Shown here: positions 1-9,044 of the stretch, piece by piece | Layout of the letters: the number at the start of each line of letters is the position of its first letter | How positions within the stretch are numbered: the first letter of the stretch is position 1 | Assembly (NCBI GenBank): GCA_041396905.1 | Contig: JAWKXQ010000009.1 | Location: forward strand, 1 to 64,000 | DNA: 64,000 nucleotides | Direction: 5' to 3' | Source: JACXVD01 sp020446665 | GTDB lineage: Bacteria > Pseudomonadota > Alphaproteobacteria > Sphingomonadales > Sphingomonadaceae | Notes under the pieces: model-generated | Database searches by the model: none | What the model was told of the DNA's origin: nothing | The model's input: the letters and a program-made list of their open reading frames with translations, nothing else | Position numbers and translations under genes: made by a program

Positions 1-2
1 AT

Positions 3-1178
3 GATTTTGGCGCTGTGCAGCTTTCCAACTTGGTCTTGGAAAGGGCGCTTTCCGCCTCCTCAGGAACAGAAGTGCGATCTGCGTTAGCCACCCTCTCTCC
101 CACCGTGCCACGAGACAAGATGATTGCGCGGACCCTGAGTCCCACAGTCGAGGATGTACGCTGGCTAACGGAGAGCCGTGTGATCGAGAGGCAGGTGGCT
201 ACCGCGATGCTGCTCGATCTACTTCGAAGGGCCGATGACCGACAATTCGCAGCCATACTGGTCGATCAGAAGATCGGGACGCGCGTGATCGATACCCTGG
301 AAACTAGCGCGCCCGATTTGCTGCTACGCGCTGCGTCCAGCGACGCGCTCCCGATTGCTACATTCGTTCGGACCCTCCCGCTTGTGCTCGCCGGACTAGG
401 CGGTGACGCCAAGGTAAAGTTGGCCAAGCATGCGCTCAATCGCTGCCTCGTCTGTCGCTTTACGGGTGACGATGTAGGGTTTCTGGCGTCCATGCTTAGC
501 ATTCTCGGAGACCAGCTCGACGGCGCGTGGGCTGCTCGCATCGGTCTTGCTGGAAACATCGACGCGGCAACCGCAAGCCGCAACATGGTCGCCTTCAGGA
601 AGGCCGCACAACCGGCTCGGCTCCGGATGATCCGCTCAATCGGTGATCTAGCTCAAGTCTTGCGGGATCGGCGTAGTTTTGACTTGGACGAAATGGCAGT
701 CGAGTCCTGTGCAGCCTTCATGTTCGATGCTGAAAAGGTTGCTCCCAACGCACTTCTAGCAGCGGCCGGCCATCTGCTCCCAACCTTGCTACGCTCCCGA
801 AGCCGTCCCGTTTCGATGATGATCGCCGCCGCGTTCCCACCGGTCTACCGCGAGTTGGCGAAGGCAGACGATGTGCCTGAGTTGTTCAAGTTCATTCCGT
901 TTTTGGATTGGGACCGATGCAAGGCAGCGCGACACGAACTCGTCGATGCATTCATGTCATCGACGTGGCCGCCTCGTGACCTTGCCCTCACGGCGTGCCG
1001 TGCGAACGAGGTAGGTAAAATATTGCGACGAGTTGCTAAGCGGTATGGGGGTGACGATTATGTAAGGAGGATATCTGCAGAAGTCGGCCGTTTGCCACTT
1101 TCTTGCCGCAAGCCGGTCGAAAAGGCACTCATGGAGATTCAGTCGAATTTGTCATCGAGGTACGACTGGCGAGATTGA
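3..1178 (+). CDS. Partial protein of unknown function, open at the left edge
   Basis: The frame is open from the first bases of the window, so the true start probably lies upstream; a GTG at 15 is the first possible start inside the window. About 390 residues are visible. They look wholly helical, with repeated short helices rich in Leu, Ala, Arg and Asp, as in HEAT- or TPR-like scaffolds. No catalytic motif, signal peptide or membrane segment is visible and I do not recognise the family. A HEPN-like gene starts 47 bases after the stop on the same strand, so the two may be co-transcribed. A role in a conflict system is only a guess from that neighbour. Confidence 0.55.
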   Translation, partial: DFGAVQLSNLVLERALSASSGTEVRSALATLSPTVPRDKMIARTLSPTVEDVRWLTESRVIERQVATAMLLDLLRRADDRQFAAILVDQKIGTRVIDTLETSAPDLLLRAASSDALPIATFVRTLPLVLAGLGGDAKVKLAKHALNRCLVCRFTGDDVGFLASMLSILGDQLDGAWAARIGLAGNIDAATASRNMVAFRKAAQPARLRMIRSIGDLAQVLRDRRSFDLDEMAVESCAAFMFDAEKVAPNALLAAAGHLLPTLLRSRSRPVSMMIAAAFPPVYRELAKADDVPELFKFIPFLDWDRCKAARHELVDAFMSSTWPPRDLALTACRANEVGKILRRVAKRYGGDDYVRRISAEVGRLPLSCRKPVEKALMEIQSNLSSRYDWRD

Positions 1179-1225
1179 CCATATGTTTGATTCCCAGTGC
1201 CGTCATTCGCAAGCAGAGGAAGGAC

Positions 1226-1717
1226 ATGGCAGGCGATCTTGCTGCAACGCTTTATCGAACGGGTCGCGCCCATGCCGGCGCGGCATGCCTACTCTATGCG
1301 GCGGCTGTCCAGCATGCGTCGGATGAGGGGCTAACCGATCCCGTCGATCATGTCTTCAATGGCCAGAATTCGCTCTCGATCATGCACCTGCTTGGCCTCG
1401 GGATGGAGCTCATGCTGAAGGCGGCAGTAGTTTTGAACGACGCCGGCGCGGACGAGAAATTTCTGCGCAATAAGATAGGTCACGACTTGCTCAAGGCAAT
1501 CGGCGAGGCCGAAGCGCGCGGCTTCACCTCGCAGGCGCCATACCTTCCGGAAATTGCCAAACTGCTCCATGACCCGTATCGCAAGCACTGGCTGCGCTAT
1601 GAGCGCCCTGAGCAATTCGCCCTTCCCGGAGATTTCGACCAATTGGTGTCGATGCTCCTAGGGCTCGAAGGTGAGTTAGGCCCGAAATTCGATCCGCCGC
1701 CCCAAGGTGCCGCTTAG
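1226..1717 (+). CDS. Small HEPN-like domain protein
   Basis: Predicted 163-residue helical protein. I chose the ATG at 1226 because a GAGGAAGG-like ribosome site lies just upstream; an earlier in-frame start at 1103 would overlap the previous gene. Residues 58-95 contain a GMELMLKAA helix followed by RNKIGHDLLKA. R81-N-x3-H86 fits the Rx4-6H motif of HEPN ribonuclease domains, while the GHDLL form also occurs in non-catalytic HEPN proteins. HEPN domains are common in toxins, abortive-infection proteins and RNA-processing systems. No cognate nucleotidyltransferase (MNT) partner is next to it. Domain assignment is by motif only. Confidence 0.5.
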   Translation: MAGDLAATLYRTGRAHAGAACLLYAAAVQHASDEGLTDPVDHVFNGQNSLSIMHLLGLGMELMLKAAVVLNDAGADEKFLRNKIGHDLLKAIGEAEARGFTSQAPYLPEIAKLLHDPYRKHWLRYERPEQFALPGDFDQLVSMLLGLEGELGPKFDPPPQGAA

Positions 1718-1930
1718 CCGCCGACAGCCGCCTCGATCGTCGCGGAAAGTCGCGCCGTGTCCAAAATGAAACCATGCTTACTTCAGATGGCCGTAGTCGA
1801 CCGGCACGCCAAACTGTTCGGGCGCGCCCCATGCAGTGCGGGAAGCTTTTGCCGGGCCACGCAACACAGCTCTCTAACGCGGTCGGCATGTGGGACGCGC
1901 CGTTATTCCGCTCCCGACCTCTGCGCTACT

Positions 1931-2194
1931 CTAATCGCTTGGTATCGCGATGAATGTATGACCGGTATCGGGAAGCCAATCTGAACTGTTGAATGTCGGC
2001 TCTTCAGGCGGATTCTGCCTGTCACCGACCTCGTACACCCGCTCGGAAACGGTATGCCCAACTTTGTTCTCGAAGAGGAACCATGGGACGCCGGCCAAGG
2101 TAATCAGCATGTCGGGCCGACCGACAGGCAGAGCATGAAACTGCGTTCGGATATCCAGCTTTGCAGAGGCAATCTGACGGCGCTCAACCCGCAA
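1931..2194 (-). pseudogene. Remnant of a PD-(D/E)XK nuclease-superfamily protein
   Basis: This 87-codon fragment contains RPDMLITL followed by FLFENKVGH. The spacing D28-x13-E42-x-K44 is the core of a PD-(D/E)XK nuclease fold. Whole proteins of this type are several hundred residues long, so this piece is probably a decayed or truncated remnant. It overlaps the HipA-like fragment upstream by 11 bases, and both lie in about 1 kb without an intact gene. The rest of 1718-2759 holds only short spurious frames. Confidence 0.45.
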
Positions 2195-2465
2195 AATCCC
2201 GGTCCCGCCGCGCTAGCGCTGCCGAAATCTCACCCTGCGAGATGCCGACTCCCGTGTCTGCCGCGTAGACACTCCACCCTGAAACCGCTGCCCGCACCTC
2301 GTCTACGATCGCAGCGATCCGCGCAGGCTTGATACCGTGCCGCGCGCCCAGCTCCTTGACGTGATGGAGCGTCACGTCCCTCCCCTCGCTGTTGACGGCA
2401 CCCGGTTTGGACACGTTTGGCATGGAGGCTTGGCCACCTTCGGCACGGGTGTTCAGACCCGGCAC
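2184..2465 (-). pseudogene. C-terminal fragment of a HipA-like kinase
   Basis: The translation contains AVNSEGRDVTLHHVKELG and then helices ending in AAIVDEVRAAVSGW. This resembles the C-terminal helical tail of HipA serine/threonine kinases, after the catalytic aspartates. No N-terminal part lies next to it. A different hipA at 14.2-15.4 kb lacks just this tail, but the two pieces share a few homologous and non-identical residues (AVNSE here, AVMGE there). They therefore look like remnants of two paralogues rather than two halves of one gene. Confidence 0.45.
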
Positions 2466-2759
2466 GATGGTTGGCCAGTGAAGTTTGCGGAGGCAGGGAC
2501 AGCGAGGAGCTTTTCGATCGAGCGCATCGTTGTCCCTGCCTCAGCGGGACAGATCGGGTGAGGAGCCCGGACCCATTGCTTTGCAATGGGCGCCCTCTGT
2601 TGCGACCGCAAAAGCTCTGGCCCAAAATGGTTGGCGAAATGTCTTCAAGGGCTGACTGGTCTCAAGCATGCAAATATTTCTCTTTCCTACACGCCGTGTT
2701 CTACATATGTTCTATTCATGGTTGAGGAGAGTCCTGACCTTGGAACAAGGAGCAACGAT

Positions 2760-5700
2760 ATGACGAGTTCAAAATTCACCTTTCCTGATGCGACCGGTCC
2801 ATATTCGCCAACGCAAGCAAATGGCGGCGTGACAGCCGAAGACATGGCGCTTTCCGGTAGCGGCGCAAGCTACAATGGCACTTATCTCGCCCTGCCTGCC
2901 GGGACCTATCTGACGGCAGGTGCTGCCGGCATTGTTACGCCGATCACTGGTGATCCTGCAACAACGCAAACGCCGGAAGAACTGACGCTCGAATATGTTG
3001 GCATCCTTCCGACAGGCGAAAGCCCGTTGGTGTCACTCTATGATTACGATGATGGCGAGTTCTCGCTCTACAATCACTGGGATACCGGACGTGTTCGGCT
3101 CCGCATCGAACGCAGTGGCAATACTCAGTTGATCGAGAGCGATGGAGGCCTTTCGACTTCAAGTGAAGAGCGGATCGCGGTCAAATATGTTGACGATCCC
3201 GCTGGAGCAGGCGGTACGGTGACTTTCCTGCGGAGCGGCGTGGCCTTCGGGGCGAGCCAGTCAACCAATTTCAAGCCTCGTGTGACACCTGATGCTGTAC
3301 TGGAAACAAATGCATCGCTTGGCAACACTTCTAACAGCGTGCCGCAGCAGGTCAGCGAAGTTTCGCTCACCTTGGGAGCCACTACGCCCCCTCCACCACC
3401 CCCGCCGCCGCCTAGCGGGAACGGCAAAGTGTCGAAATTCATCTTTCCCAATGCGACGGGTCCGTATTCGCCGGCGCAGCTCGGTGGTGGTGTGACAGCC
3501 GAGGAGATGGCGCTTTCCGGTAGCGGGGCGAGCTACAACGGCACCTACCTTGCGCTGCCCGCCGGGACCTATCTGACAGCGGGTGCCGCCGGGATCGTCA
3601 CGCCGACCACCGGCGATCCCGCAACGACCCAGACACCGGAGGAACTGACGCTCGAATATGTCGGCATCCTGCCGACCGGCGAGAGCCCGCTGGTGTCGCT
3701 GTACGACTACGCCGATGGCGAGTTCTCGCTCTACAACCACTGGGATACCGGGCGCGTCCGGCTCCGCATCGAACGCAGCGGCAACACCCAACTGATCGAA
3801 AGCGACGGCGGTCTCTCGACTTCGAGCGAGGAACGGATAGCGGTCAGATATGTCGACAATCCCTCCGGGGCCGGCGGCACGGTGACTTTCCTGCGCAACG
3901 GTGCGACGTTCGGCGCGAGCCAGTCGACCAACTTCAAGCCGCGCGTGACGCCCGATGCGGTGCTCGAAACCAACGCATCGCTCGACAACACCGCCAACAG
4001 TGTGGCCCAGCAGGTTAGCGAAGTCTCGCTCACCCTCGGTGCGGCGACTCCCCCTCCGCCCCCACCACCACCGCCCGGCGGAATTAGCGATGTCACGGTC
4101 TATGGCGATCCGGCCTCGCGTTTTCCGCTCGACCTCGTCGCGGAAAATGTGAACGGCACCTATGATCTTGTCGTACCTGCGGGTCTTTCGATCGAAGAAC
4201 GCACGATCACTCTCGTTCCCACGGATACCGCCTCTTCTTACCAGACCAACAGCGCCGGCCCCGATTTTGCGCCCTCGCAATCCAATGGCGGCGTGTCTTC
4301 CGGGACCTTGTCGGCGGTCGGAAGCGGACGCAGCTATGACGGAACCTTCCTCAACCTGGCTGCCGGGACATATCTGAGCGCCGGCGCGCTTGGTATTTCC
4401 CTGCCTCAGACGTCCGATCCGCTGACTTCGCAGGCACCGCGGGCAATCGAACTGGAATTCGACGGCATCATACCGGCCGCCGAGTCTCCGCTCGTCTCAC
4501 TCTACGATTACGCGAAAGGCGAATTCTCGCTTTACAGCGACTGGCAGACTGGCCGGATTCGCGCAATTTGCGAGCGAAACGGGCAGCGAATCGTCGTGTC
4601 CAGTCCGGCGGGTTACTCCAACACCGTCCGGCAACGGGTCGCTATTCGCTACGAAGATGACGCAAATGGCGCGGGCGGGACGCTGAGTTTCCTGCTCGAC
4701 GGCGCGGTCGTCGGCTCACCCCAGGCCATTGCCTTCAAGCCGCGAATCACCCCGGATGTGCTTTTCGAATGCAACGCTTCTCTTGGTAACACCGCAAACT
4801 CGGTTGCGCAGAAGGTCGCCAGCATAAAGCTCGAGATCGAGCAACTGCAAACCAGCGAGTCCTATTCGCCGGTTACGACCGGGACGATCGGGGCGGCGAC
4901 ATTGGAAAACCTCGTGGTAAATGCGCTGTCGGTTGCATCGCCGCAGCCGGCCCAGCAGCTGTCGTACACTTTGCAGGGTGGCGACATGACGCTCGTCGAT
5001 GTGGTCATCGGCCCCATCATCGTTCCTGCGGGCGCGGCTTACAGGGCGGTTTTGGAGGACTGGCGGACCGGCTCGGCGGTCGACCACCCGGCAGTGCTTG
5101 AGATGGTGCGCCCGACGCGTCAGAACTGCCGCTTCGAGGATGATTTCCTATCGCAAAATCAGCCGCCTTGGATGGAGTGCCTCCCGCAAGGGGCTGTGCC
5201 GACGATCAACGATATCGCCTATTATTGCGAAGCCATCCGCTTTGGTGATTACGTCCAGTTCCAGTTCGGCTATGACTGGACGGATACCGTGATGCCGGAC
5301 AATCCCTTCGGCGATTGCGAGGGTCTCGACAGCTACATGGTGCCTCACAAGTGGCGGATCGAGGACGAGAACGGCAACCTGATCGACACGATCGAACGGG
5401 CCGACGGCGGTCCGCTCAACGGTACCGACACCCCTCGAATCTGGAATGGAGGCTATGCCGGGGACGGTACCGCAGCGACCACTCCCGCCAATCGCTGGCA
5501 TCCTCACGGCACTGTACGATCGGGCATAGTTTGGCGATCACGCGTACCCGACGGCTACAGTCAGGCCCAGATCAACAGCGAATTGCCCCGGTTCGATGTG
5601 TCCATACCCTACGCCTCCCATACGCATTTTTCGACGAATGGGTTCGATGTGCGGATATTCGGATCGGATTCGAGCAACGGGTTCGGCAATACACGGGTGA

Positions 5701-7223
5701 TCCCGTTCGAACCGACCGACCGTGAGACACTCGTCGGCCAGGCGGGAACGACGCTCGACCCGTACAACACCTCGCTATATTCCTCGTCCTCGCTGGCAGC
5801 GGTTGCGGCAACGTGGCTGAAATATACACCGTTCAACCAGTGCGGTCGGTCGCCCATCACCGGCCCCGGCGGCGTTCGGGACGATCGTGCGGCGATAGCC
5901 GAGCCGGTCGGGCAGTATATGTACGATACAGCCTCTGACCGTCCGCACGATGGCAAACCTTACGCGACCATCGCGCTCGATTTCCTGACTTCGTATGCCA
6001 GCGATCCCTATCACTGTTTCGAGCAGGGTCGCTGCGTTCCACTGTTCAAGGGCAACAATGCCGGGCGCGATATCGGCCTCAGAGGTCACTATTACGGGTT
6101 AGGCAACGCCGCTCGCCCGGCGAGCCAGTCCTACTATATCAAAGGTGGGCGCCCATACGAAATGGCGTCGGCATACAATCCGTGGTCTGCGATCGTTCCC
6201 GGCAAAGGCTCTGCCGCGGACAAGCCGTATTTCGGGACCAATGAAATCGATTTGCCGCATGCGCATCAGTATCCGCATTGGGGTACGTTACTCTGGTCGA
6301 CACCCGAATTCGCGATGCTGGGTCATAAGCTCAGCGATCAGGCACGGCTGTACGAGAACTGGATTCTCGCGGCCGAATCGGGAGCTCCGCAGCTAATCGG
6401 CGAACGGGGAGCCGCATGGCAGTTCCTTCATGCGGTGCTGATCTGGAAAACGGCCGCGCGTAACTCCGATCGCCTGTATTCGCGTGACGAGGTACTCGAT
6501 TTCGTTGCCACCGACTTCGAGATATTCAGTGCGGCCCACAAGGTCAGCTCGCCCGGGTTCGATAATCCGCCGAGCAACGTCCTTACCAACGGGTCAGTCG
6601 ACCAGGACAAATCGGTCTACGCAGCGGCCAATGTGTTCGGACCCGTCACGGTCTTCGATGGCGACATCGTACAGCACGATTTCTATATTGGCTATTGGCT
6701 CACCGCACTTGGCATCGCGGAACGGATCGGCTTCAATGACGCGCTCAGGGCACGGTCCAGTGTCGCCGGAGACGTGGTCGACTGGCTGATCTCGCTTCAC
6801 CGCAAGCGCATCGTGGGTCGGATCAACCAGGCCCCGCGCGTCAACCCCGGAACCGATACGCAGTATCTACTCAAGATCTGGGACAACGCGAACATCGCTG
6901 CAAACAGCGGTTCGGTCGCCGCCTTGCCCGGGTCGTTTGCTGCGCTGGCAGCCCAGAATGGCAACTCGGCGACCTGGGACGTGTTCAGCTGGTCGGGGTC
7001 GACCTATACTCGCGATGGACAGTCCACCGACCAGCTCATTGCCGGACCGTCGATCCTCAAAACCCTGATCGGCGAAAGCGGAAGCGATCTCGACGCGGCC
7101 GAGATTACCGCAAACTCGTGGCGCGCGCAGAAGCGAACCGAGCAGGATGCCCTGCCTGCGACAAATGCGGGGTCGACCTGGTTTAAATATCTGCAAGCGG
7201 TTCACAATCCTGCTCTTTCCTGA
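2760..7223 (+). CDS. Large protein with three lectin-like repeats and an unrecognised C-terminal region
   Basis: Predicted 1487 residues. The ATG at 2760 has AAGGAG seven bases upstream; in-frame upstream ATGs lack a good site. Residues about 4-207 and 225-428 are near-identical repeats, and about 497-697 is a diverged third copy. Each runs from FPDATGPYSP-like through SLYDY and GEFSLYNHW to FKPRVTPDAVLE, which suggests a concanavalin A/LamG-like beta-sandwich. Ten-proline linkers follow copies 1 and 2. Residues about 700-1487 are rich in Trp, Tyr, His and Asn and resemble no family I know; a surface, tailspike-like or carbohydrate-active role is possible. No signal peptide or membrane anchor is visible, which is odd for a lectin-like protein. 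A strong terminator follows. Confidence 0.75.
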   Translation: MTSSKFTFPDATGPYSPTQANGGVTAEDMALSGSGASYNGTYLALPAGTYLTAGAAGIVTPITGDPATTQTPEELTLEYVGILPTGESPLVSLYDYDDGEFSLYNHWDTGRVRLRIERSGNTQLIESDGGLSTSSEERIAVKYVDDPAGAGGTVTFLRSGVAFGASQSTNFKPRVTPDAVLETNASLGNTSNSVPQQVSEVSLTLGATTPPPPPPPPPSGNGKVSKFIFPNATGPYSPAQLGGGVTAEEMALSGSGASYNGTYLALPAGTYLTAGAAGIVTPTTGDPATTQTPEELTLEYVGILPTGESPLVSLYDYADGEFSLYNHWDTGRVRLRIERSGNTQLIESDGGLSTSSEERIAVRYVDNPSGAGGTVTFLRNGATFGASQSTNFKPRVTPDAVLETNASLDNTANSVAQQVSEVSLTLGAATPPPPPPPPPGGISDVTVYGDPASRFPLDLVAENVNGTYDLVVPAGLSIEERTITLVPTDTASSYQTNSAGPDFAPSQSNGGVSSGTLSAVGSGRSYDGTFLNLAAGTYLSAGALGISLPQTSDPLTSQAPRAIELEFDGIIPAAESPLVSLYDYAKGEFSLYSDWQTGRIRAICERNGQRIVVSSPAGYSNTVRQRVAIRYEDDANGAGGTLSFLLDGAVVGSPQAIAFKPRITPDVLFECNASLGNTANSVAQKVASIKLEIEQLQTSESYSPVTTGTIGAATLENLVVNALSVASPQPAQQLSYTLQGGDMTLVDVVIGPIIVPAGAAYRAVLEDWRTGSAVDHPAVLEMVRPTRQNCRFEDDFLSQNQPPWMECLPQGAVPTINDIAYYCEAIRFGDYVQFQFGYDWTDTVMPDNPFGDCEGLDSYMVPHKWRIEDENGNLIDTIERADGGPLNGTDTPRIWNGGYAGDGTAATTPANRWHPHGTVRSGIVWRSRVPDGYSQAQINSELPRFDVSIPYASHTHFSTNGFDVRIFGSDSSNGFGNTRVIPFEPTDRETLVGQAGTTLDPYNTSLYSSSSLAAVAATWLKYTPFNQCGRSPITGPGGVRDDRAAIAEPVGQYMYDTASDRPHDGKPYATIALDFLTSYASDPYHCFEQGRCVPLFKGNNAGRDIGLRGHYYGLGNAARPASQSYYIKGGRPYEMASAYNPWSAIVPGKGSAADKPYFGTNEIDLPHAHQYPHWGTLLWSTPEFAMLGHKLSDQARLYENWILAAESGAPQLIGERGAAWQFLHAVLIWKTAARNSDRLYSRDEVLDFVATDFEIFSAAHKVSSPGFDNPPSNVLTNGSVDQDKSVYAAANVFGPVTVFDGDIVQHDFYIGYWLTALGIAERIGFNDALRARSSVAGDVVDWLISLHRKRIVGRINQAPRVNPGTDTQYLLKIWDNANIAANSGSVAALPGSFAALAAQNGNSATWDVFSWSGSTYTRDGQSTDQLIAGPSILKTLIGESGSDLDAAEITANSWRAQKRTEQDALPATNAGSTWFKYLQAVHNPALS
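2769..4056 (+). repeat. Two tandem coding repeats, period 663 bp
   Basis: The first unit starts at 2769 (codons for SKFTFPDATG) and the second at 3432 (SKFIFPNATG). Protein identity is roughly 90 percent by eye, yet many third codon positions differ and copy 2 uses GC-richer codons. A third, more distant copy runs from about 4250 to 4850. Proline-rich linkers lie near 3388-3414 and 4049-4076. Confidence 0.7.
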
Positions 7224-7247
7224 GCAGCATGTCGAACTGTTATACTG

Positions 7248-7275
7248 GGGGAGGGCGGTTGCCCTCCCCTTTTTT
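7248..7275 (+). terminator. Rho-independent terminator
   Basis: A perfect 9-bp stem (GGGGAGGGC with GCCCTCCCC) closes a GGTT loop and is followed by six T residues. It begins 25 bases after the stop of the 1487-aa gene and separates it from the glycolipid operon. Confidence 0.9.
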
Positions 7276-7437
7276 GTGGAAGCAACGTCCGCGAACAGTG
7301 TCTCGACTAGCGGCGAGCAAATAGTTCTTCGCAGAAAATTAAGGTTTGCCTCTACCCTTGTCCGCTTGTGGGACAGCCGGATTTGCGCCCAAGCCTTTCC
7401 GAAAAAGAGCCGTTAGCAAGACATCGAAGAGGCAGAC

Positions 7438-7809
7438 ATGAAACCAGCACTATTGCTCCTGATTTTGACAAGCGTAGGCATGTCGGCGTGCGCCCAGCTT
7501 ATGCTGAAAACGGGCGTCGCATCCGGAGGTGCCGATCCGGCGGCATCTCCGACATCCAGCCTGGTTGCCTTTCTGACGTCTCCCTATGTTGTCGGCGGCC
7601 TGGCGCTTTACGGCCTGGGCGCGGTCGTGTGGCTGTTCGTCCTCGCCCGATTGCCGCTGACAGCCGCCTATCCCTTTGTCGGCCTCGGTTTTATCATGAC
7701 CATGTTGCTCGGAATGGTTGCCCTCGGCGAAGTGGTTTCATCCGTTCGTATCGTCGGGACGCTGATGATCGCATGCGGCTGCGTCCTGGTCGCGAGGAGC
7801 GTGGTGTGA
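7438..7809 (+). CDS. SMR/EamA-like four-helix transporter subunit
   Basis: 123 residues with four hydrophobic helices. The N-terminus, LLLLILTSVGMSACAQLMLK, is typical of small multidrug-resistance-fold proteins of the ArnE/ArnF type, which help flip undecaprenyl-phosphate-linked sugars. The C-terminal helices (LTAAYPFVGLGFIM and GEVVSSVRIVG) fit too. The stop overlaps the GTG start of the GT-C glycosyltransferase, so the two are probably translationally coupled. The likely role is moving or presenting a lipid-linked sugar across the inner membrane; the sugar cannot be told from sequence. Confidence 0.75.
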   Translation: MKPALLLLILTSVGMSACAQLMLKTGVASGGADPAASPTSSLVAFLTSPYVVGGLALYGLGAVVWLFVLARLPLTAAYPFVGLGFIMTMLLGMVALGEVVSSVRIVGTLMIACGCVLVARSVV

Positions 7810-9044
7810 CCCGGCTCACCCGCTGGGAATGGCGGGCGCTGATCGCCGCACTTGCGCTGCTCGCTGGGCTGCGGATTGCCGTGGCCCAGCTTCTGAAGCT
7901 GCCCATCGAAAGCGATGGCGAGGCCTATCTCTTGATGGCACAGGTCATGGCGCAGGGCGGACCGCCCGCCGATCAATATGGCCAGTTCGCCTTCTACTCG
8001 ATCGGTTATCCGCTACTTCTGACGCCCTTCGTGGCCCTCTTCGGCGGCGGGATCGGAACCATCGTGTTCGCCAACGCGATCCTCGCTTTGATATCCGGCT
8101 GCCTGGTCTTCTCGGTAGCACGTGCGATGGGCCTTCGCCCGATCCATGCCGTGCTTGCGGTCGGGCTGTTCGCCCTGTGGATTCCCGGCTTGTGGAACAG
8201 CGCACAGGCGGCGAAGGAGAATTTTTCGACACCGCTCCTTTTGCTGCTCTTGCTGGCGACACTCATACTTGCGCGGGGCGGAGGCTTGCGATGGGCCGCG
8301 ATCGCCGGTGTCGCCTACGGTATGGGGCTGTTGACCGGTGGCTCGACCTTGCTGTTGTTCGCAATCCCGTTACTGGCGATCGCGATCGGCCGCCGAGGCG
8401 ATCTGAAAAAAGCGCTGGCGCAGTGCGGCGTCTGCGGCGCAAGCGCGGCCGCAATGCTGGCACCGTGGCTGTTGGCAACCACCCTGGCGCTGGGGTCGCC
8501 GGTGCTCAACAGCAATGGCGGCTTCAATCTCTACCTCGGCAACAATCCGGCGGCGACGGGCCGCTTTGTCAGCATTGCCGACACGCCTGCCGGTGCGGAT
8601 TGGGAAAAATTGCGGGCCAAGCGAGGCGAGATCGGCGCGTCCGATGAGCTGGCAGACCGGGCCAAGGCGCATATCCTCGAACATCCGCTCGATACGCTTC
8701 TTCTCGCGGGCAAGAAGCTCGTGTTGTTCTGGGTGCCGAATCTTCCGGATGCACAGGACTTCGCGGATGCGCCGCTGATCGCGCAATTGCGGATACTCGA
8801 AGTGACGCAGTTCCTTCTGCTTGTAGTCGGCGGCGGGCTGGGCCTCGCGACCTCGGTAAGCGACAGACGTGGCGCATGGCTGTGTACCGGAACGATCGGT
8901 CTGTTCTGGGTCCTTCACGCAGCCGCCTACATCATCGTGCGTTATCGTGATCCGATCATGCCGATCCTGCTGATCGGAGCCACCGCCCTGTCCGTTCGCT
9001 TGGCCGAAATGCTCCGCCAGAAGAGGCTCGCTCATGTTTCATGA
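7806..9044 (+). CDS. GT-C (GT39/ArnT-like) membrane glycosyltransferase
   Basis: 412 residues with about ten hydrophobic helices. The GTG at 7806 overlaps the previous stop; the open frame upstream is antisense-like and unlikely to be coding. An acidic first loop (IESDGEAYLLMAQ) matches the catalytic loop of dolichyl- or undecaprenyl-phosphate-dependent GT-C enzymes. The periplasmic motif GGFNLYLGNNPAATG is typical of this PMT_2-like family. The probable role is transfer of a sugar from a polyprenyl phosphate carrier to lipid or protein in the periplasm. It overlaps the following HAD-UbiA gene by 11 bases. Confidence 0.75.
   Translation: MTRLTRWEWRALIAALALLAGLRIAVAQLLKLPIESDGEAYLLMAQVMAQGGPPADQYGQFAFYSIGYPLLLTPFVALFGGGIGTIVFANAILALISGCLVFSVARAMGLRPIHAVLAVGLFALWIPGLWNSAQAAKENFSTPLLLLLLLATLILARGGGLRWAAIAGVAYGMGLLTGGSTLLLFAIPLLAIAIGRRGDLKKALAQCGVCGASAAAMLAPWLLATTLALGSPVLNSNGGFNLYLGNNPAATGRFVSIADTPAGADWEKLRAKRGEIGASDELADRAKAHILEHPLDTLLLAGKKLVLFWVPNLPDAQDFADAPLIAQLRILEVTQFLLLVVGGGLGLATSVSDRRGAWLCTGTIGLFWVLHAAAYIIVRYRDPIMPILLIGATALSVRLAEMLRQKRLAHVS

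Noticed and set aside
2230..2725. Plus- and minus-strand frames around 2.3-2.7 kb as small genes
   Set aside because: Arg/Ser/Pro-rich translations in competing frames, no start signals; only the HipA-like frame has family features.
3261..4280. 339-codon minus-strand frame inside the repeat protein gene
   Set aside because: Arg/Gly-rich translation with glycine runs that mirror the proline linkers; shadow.
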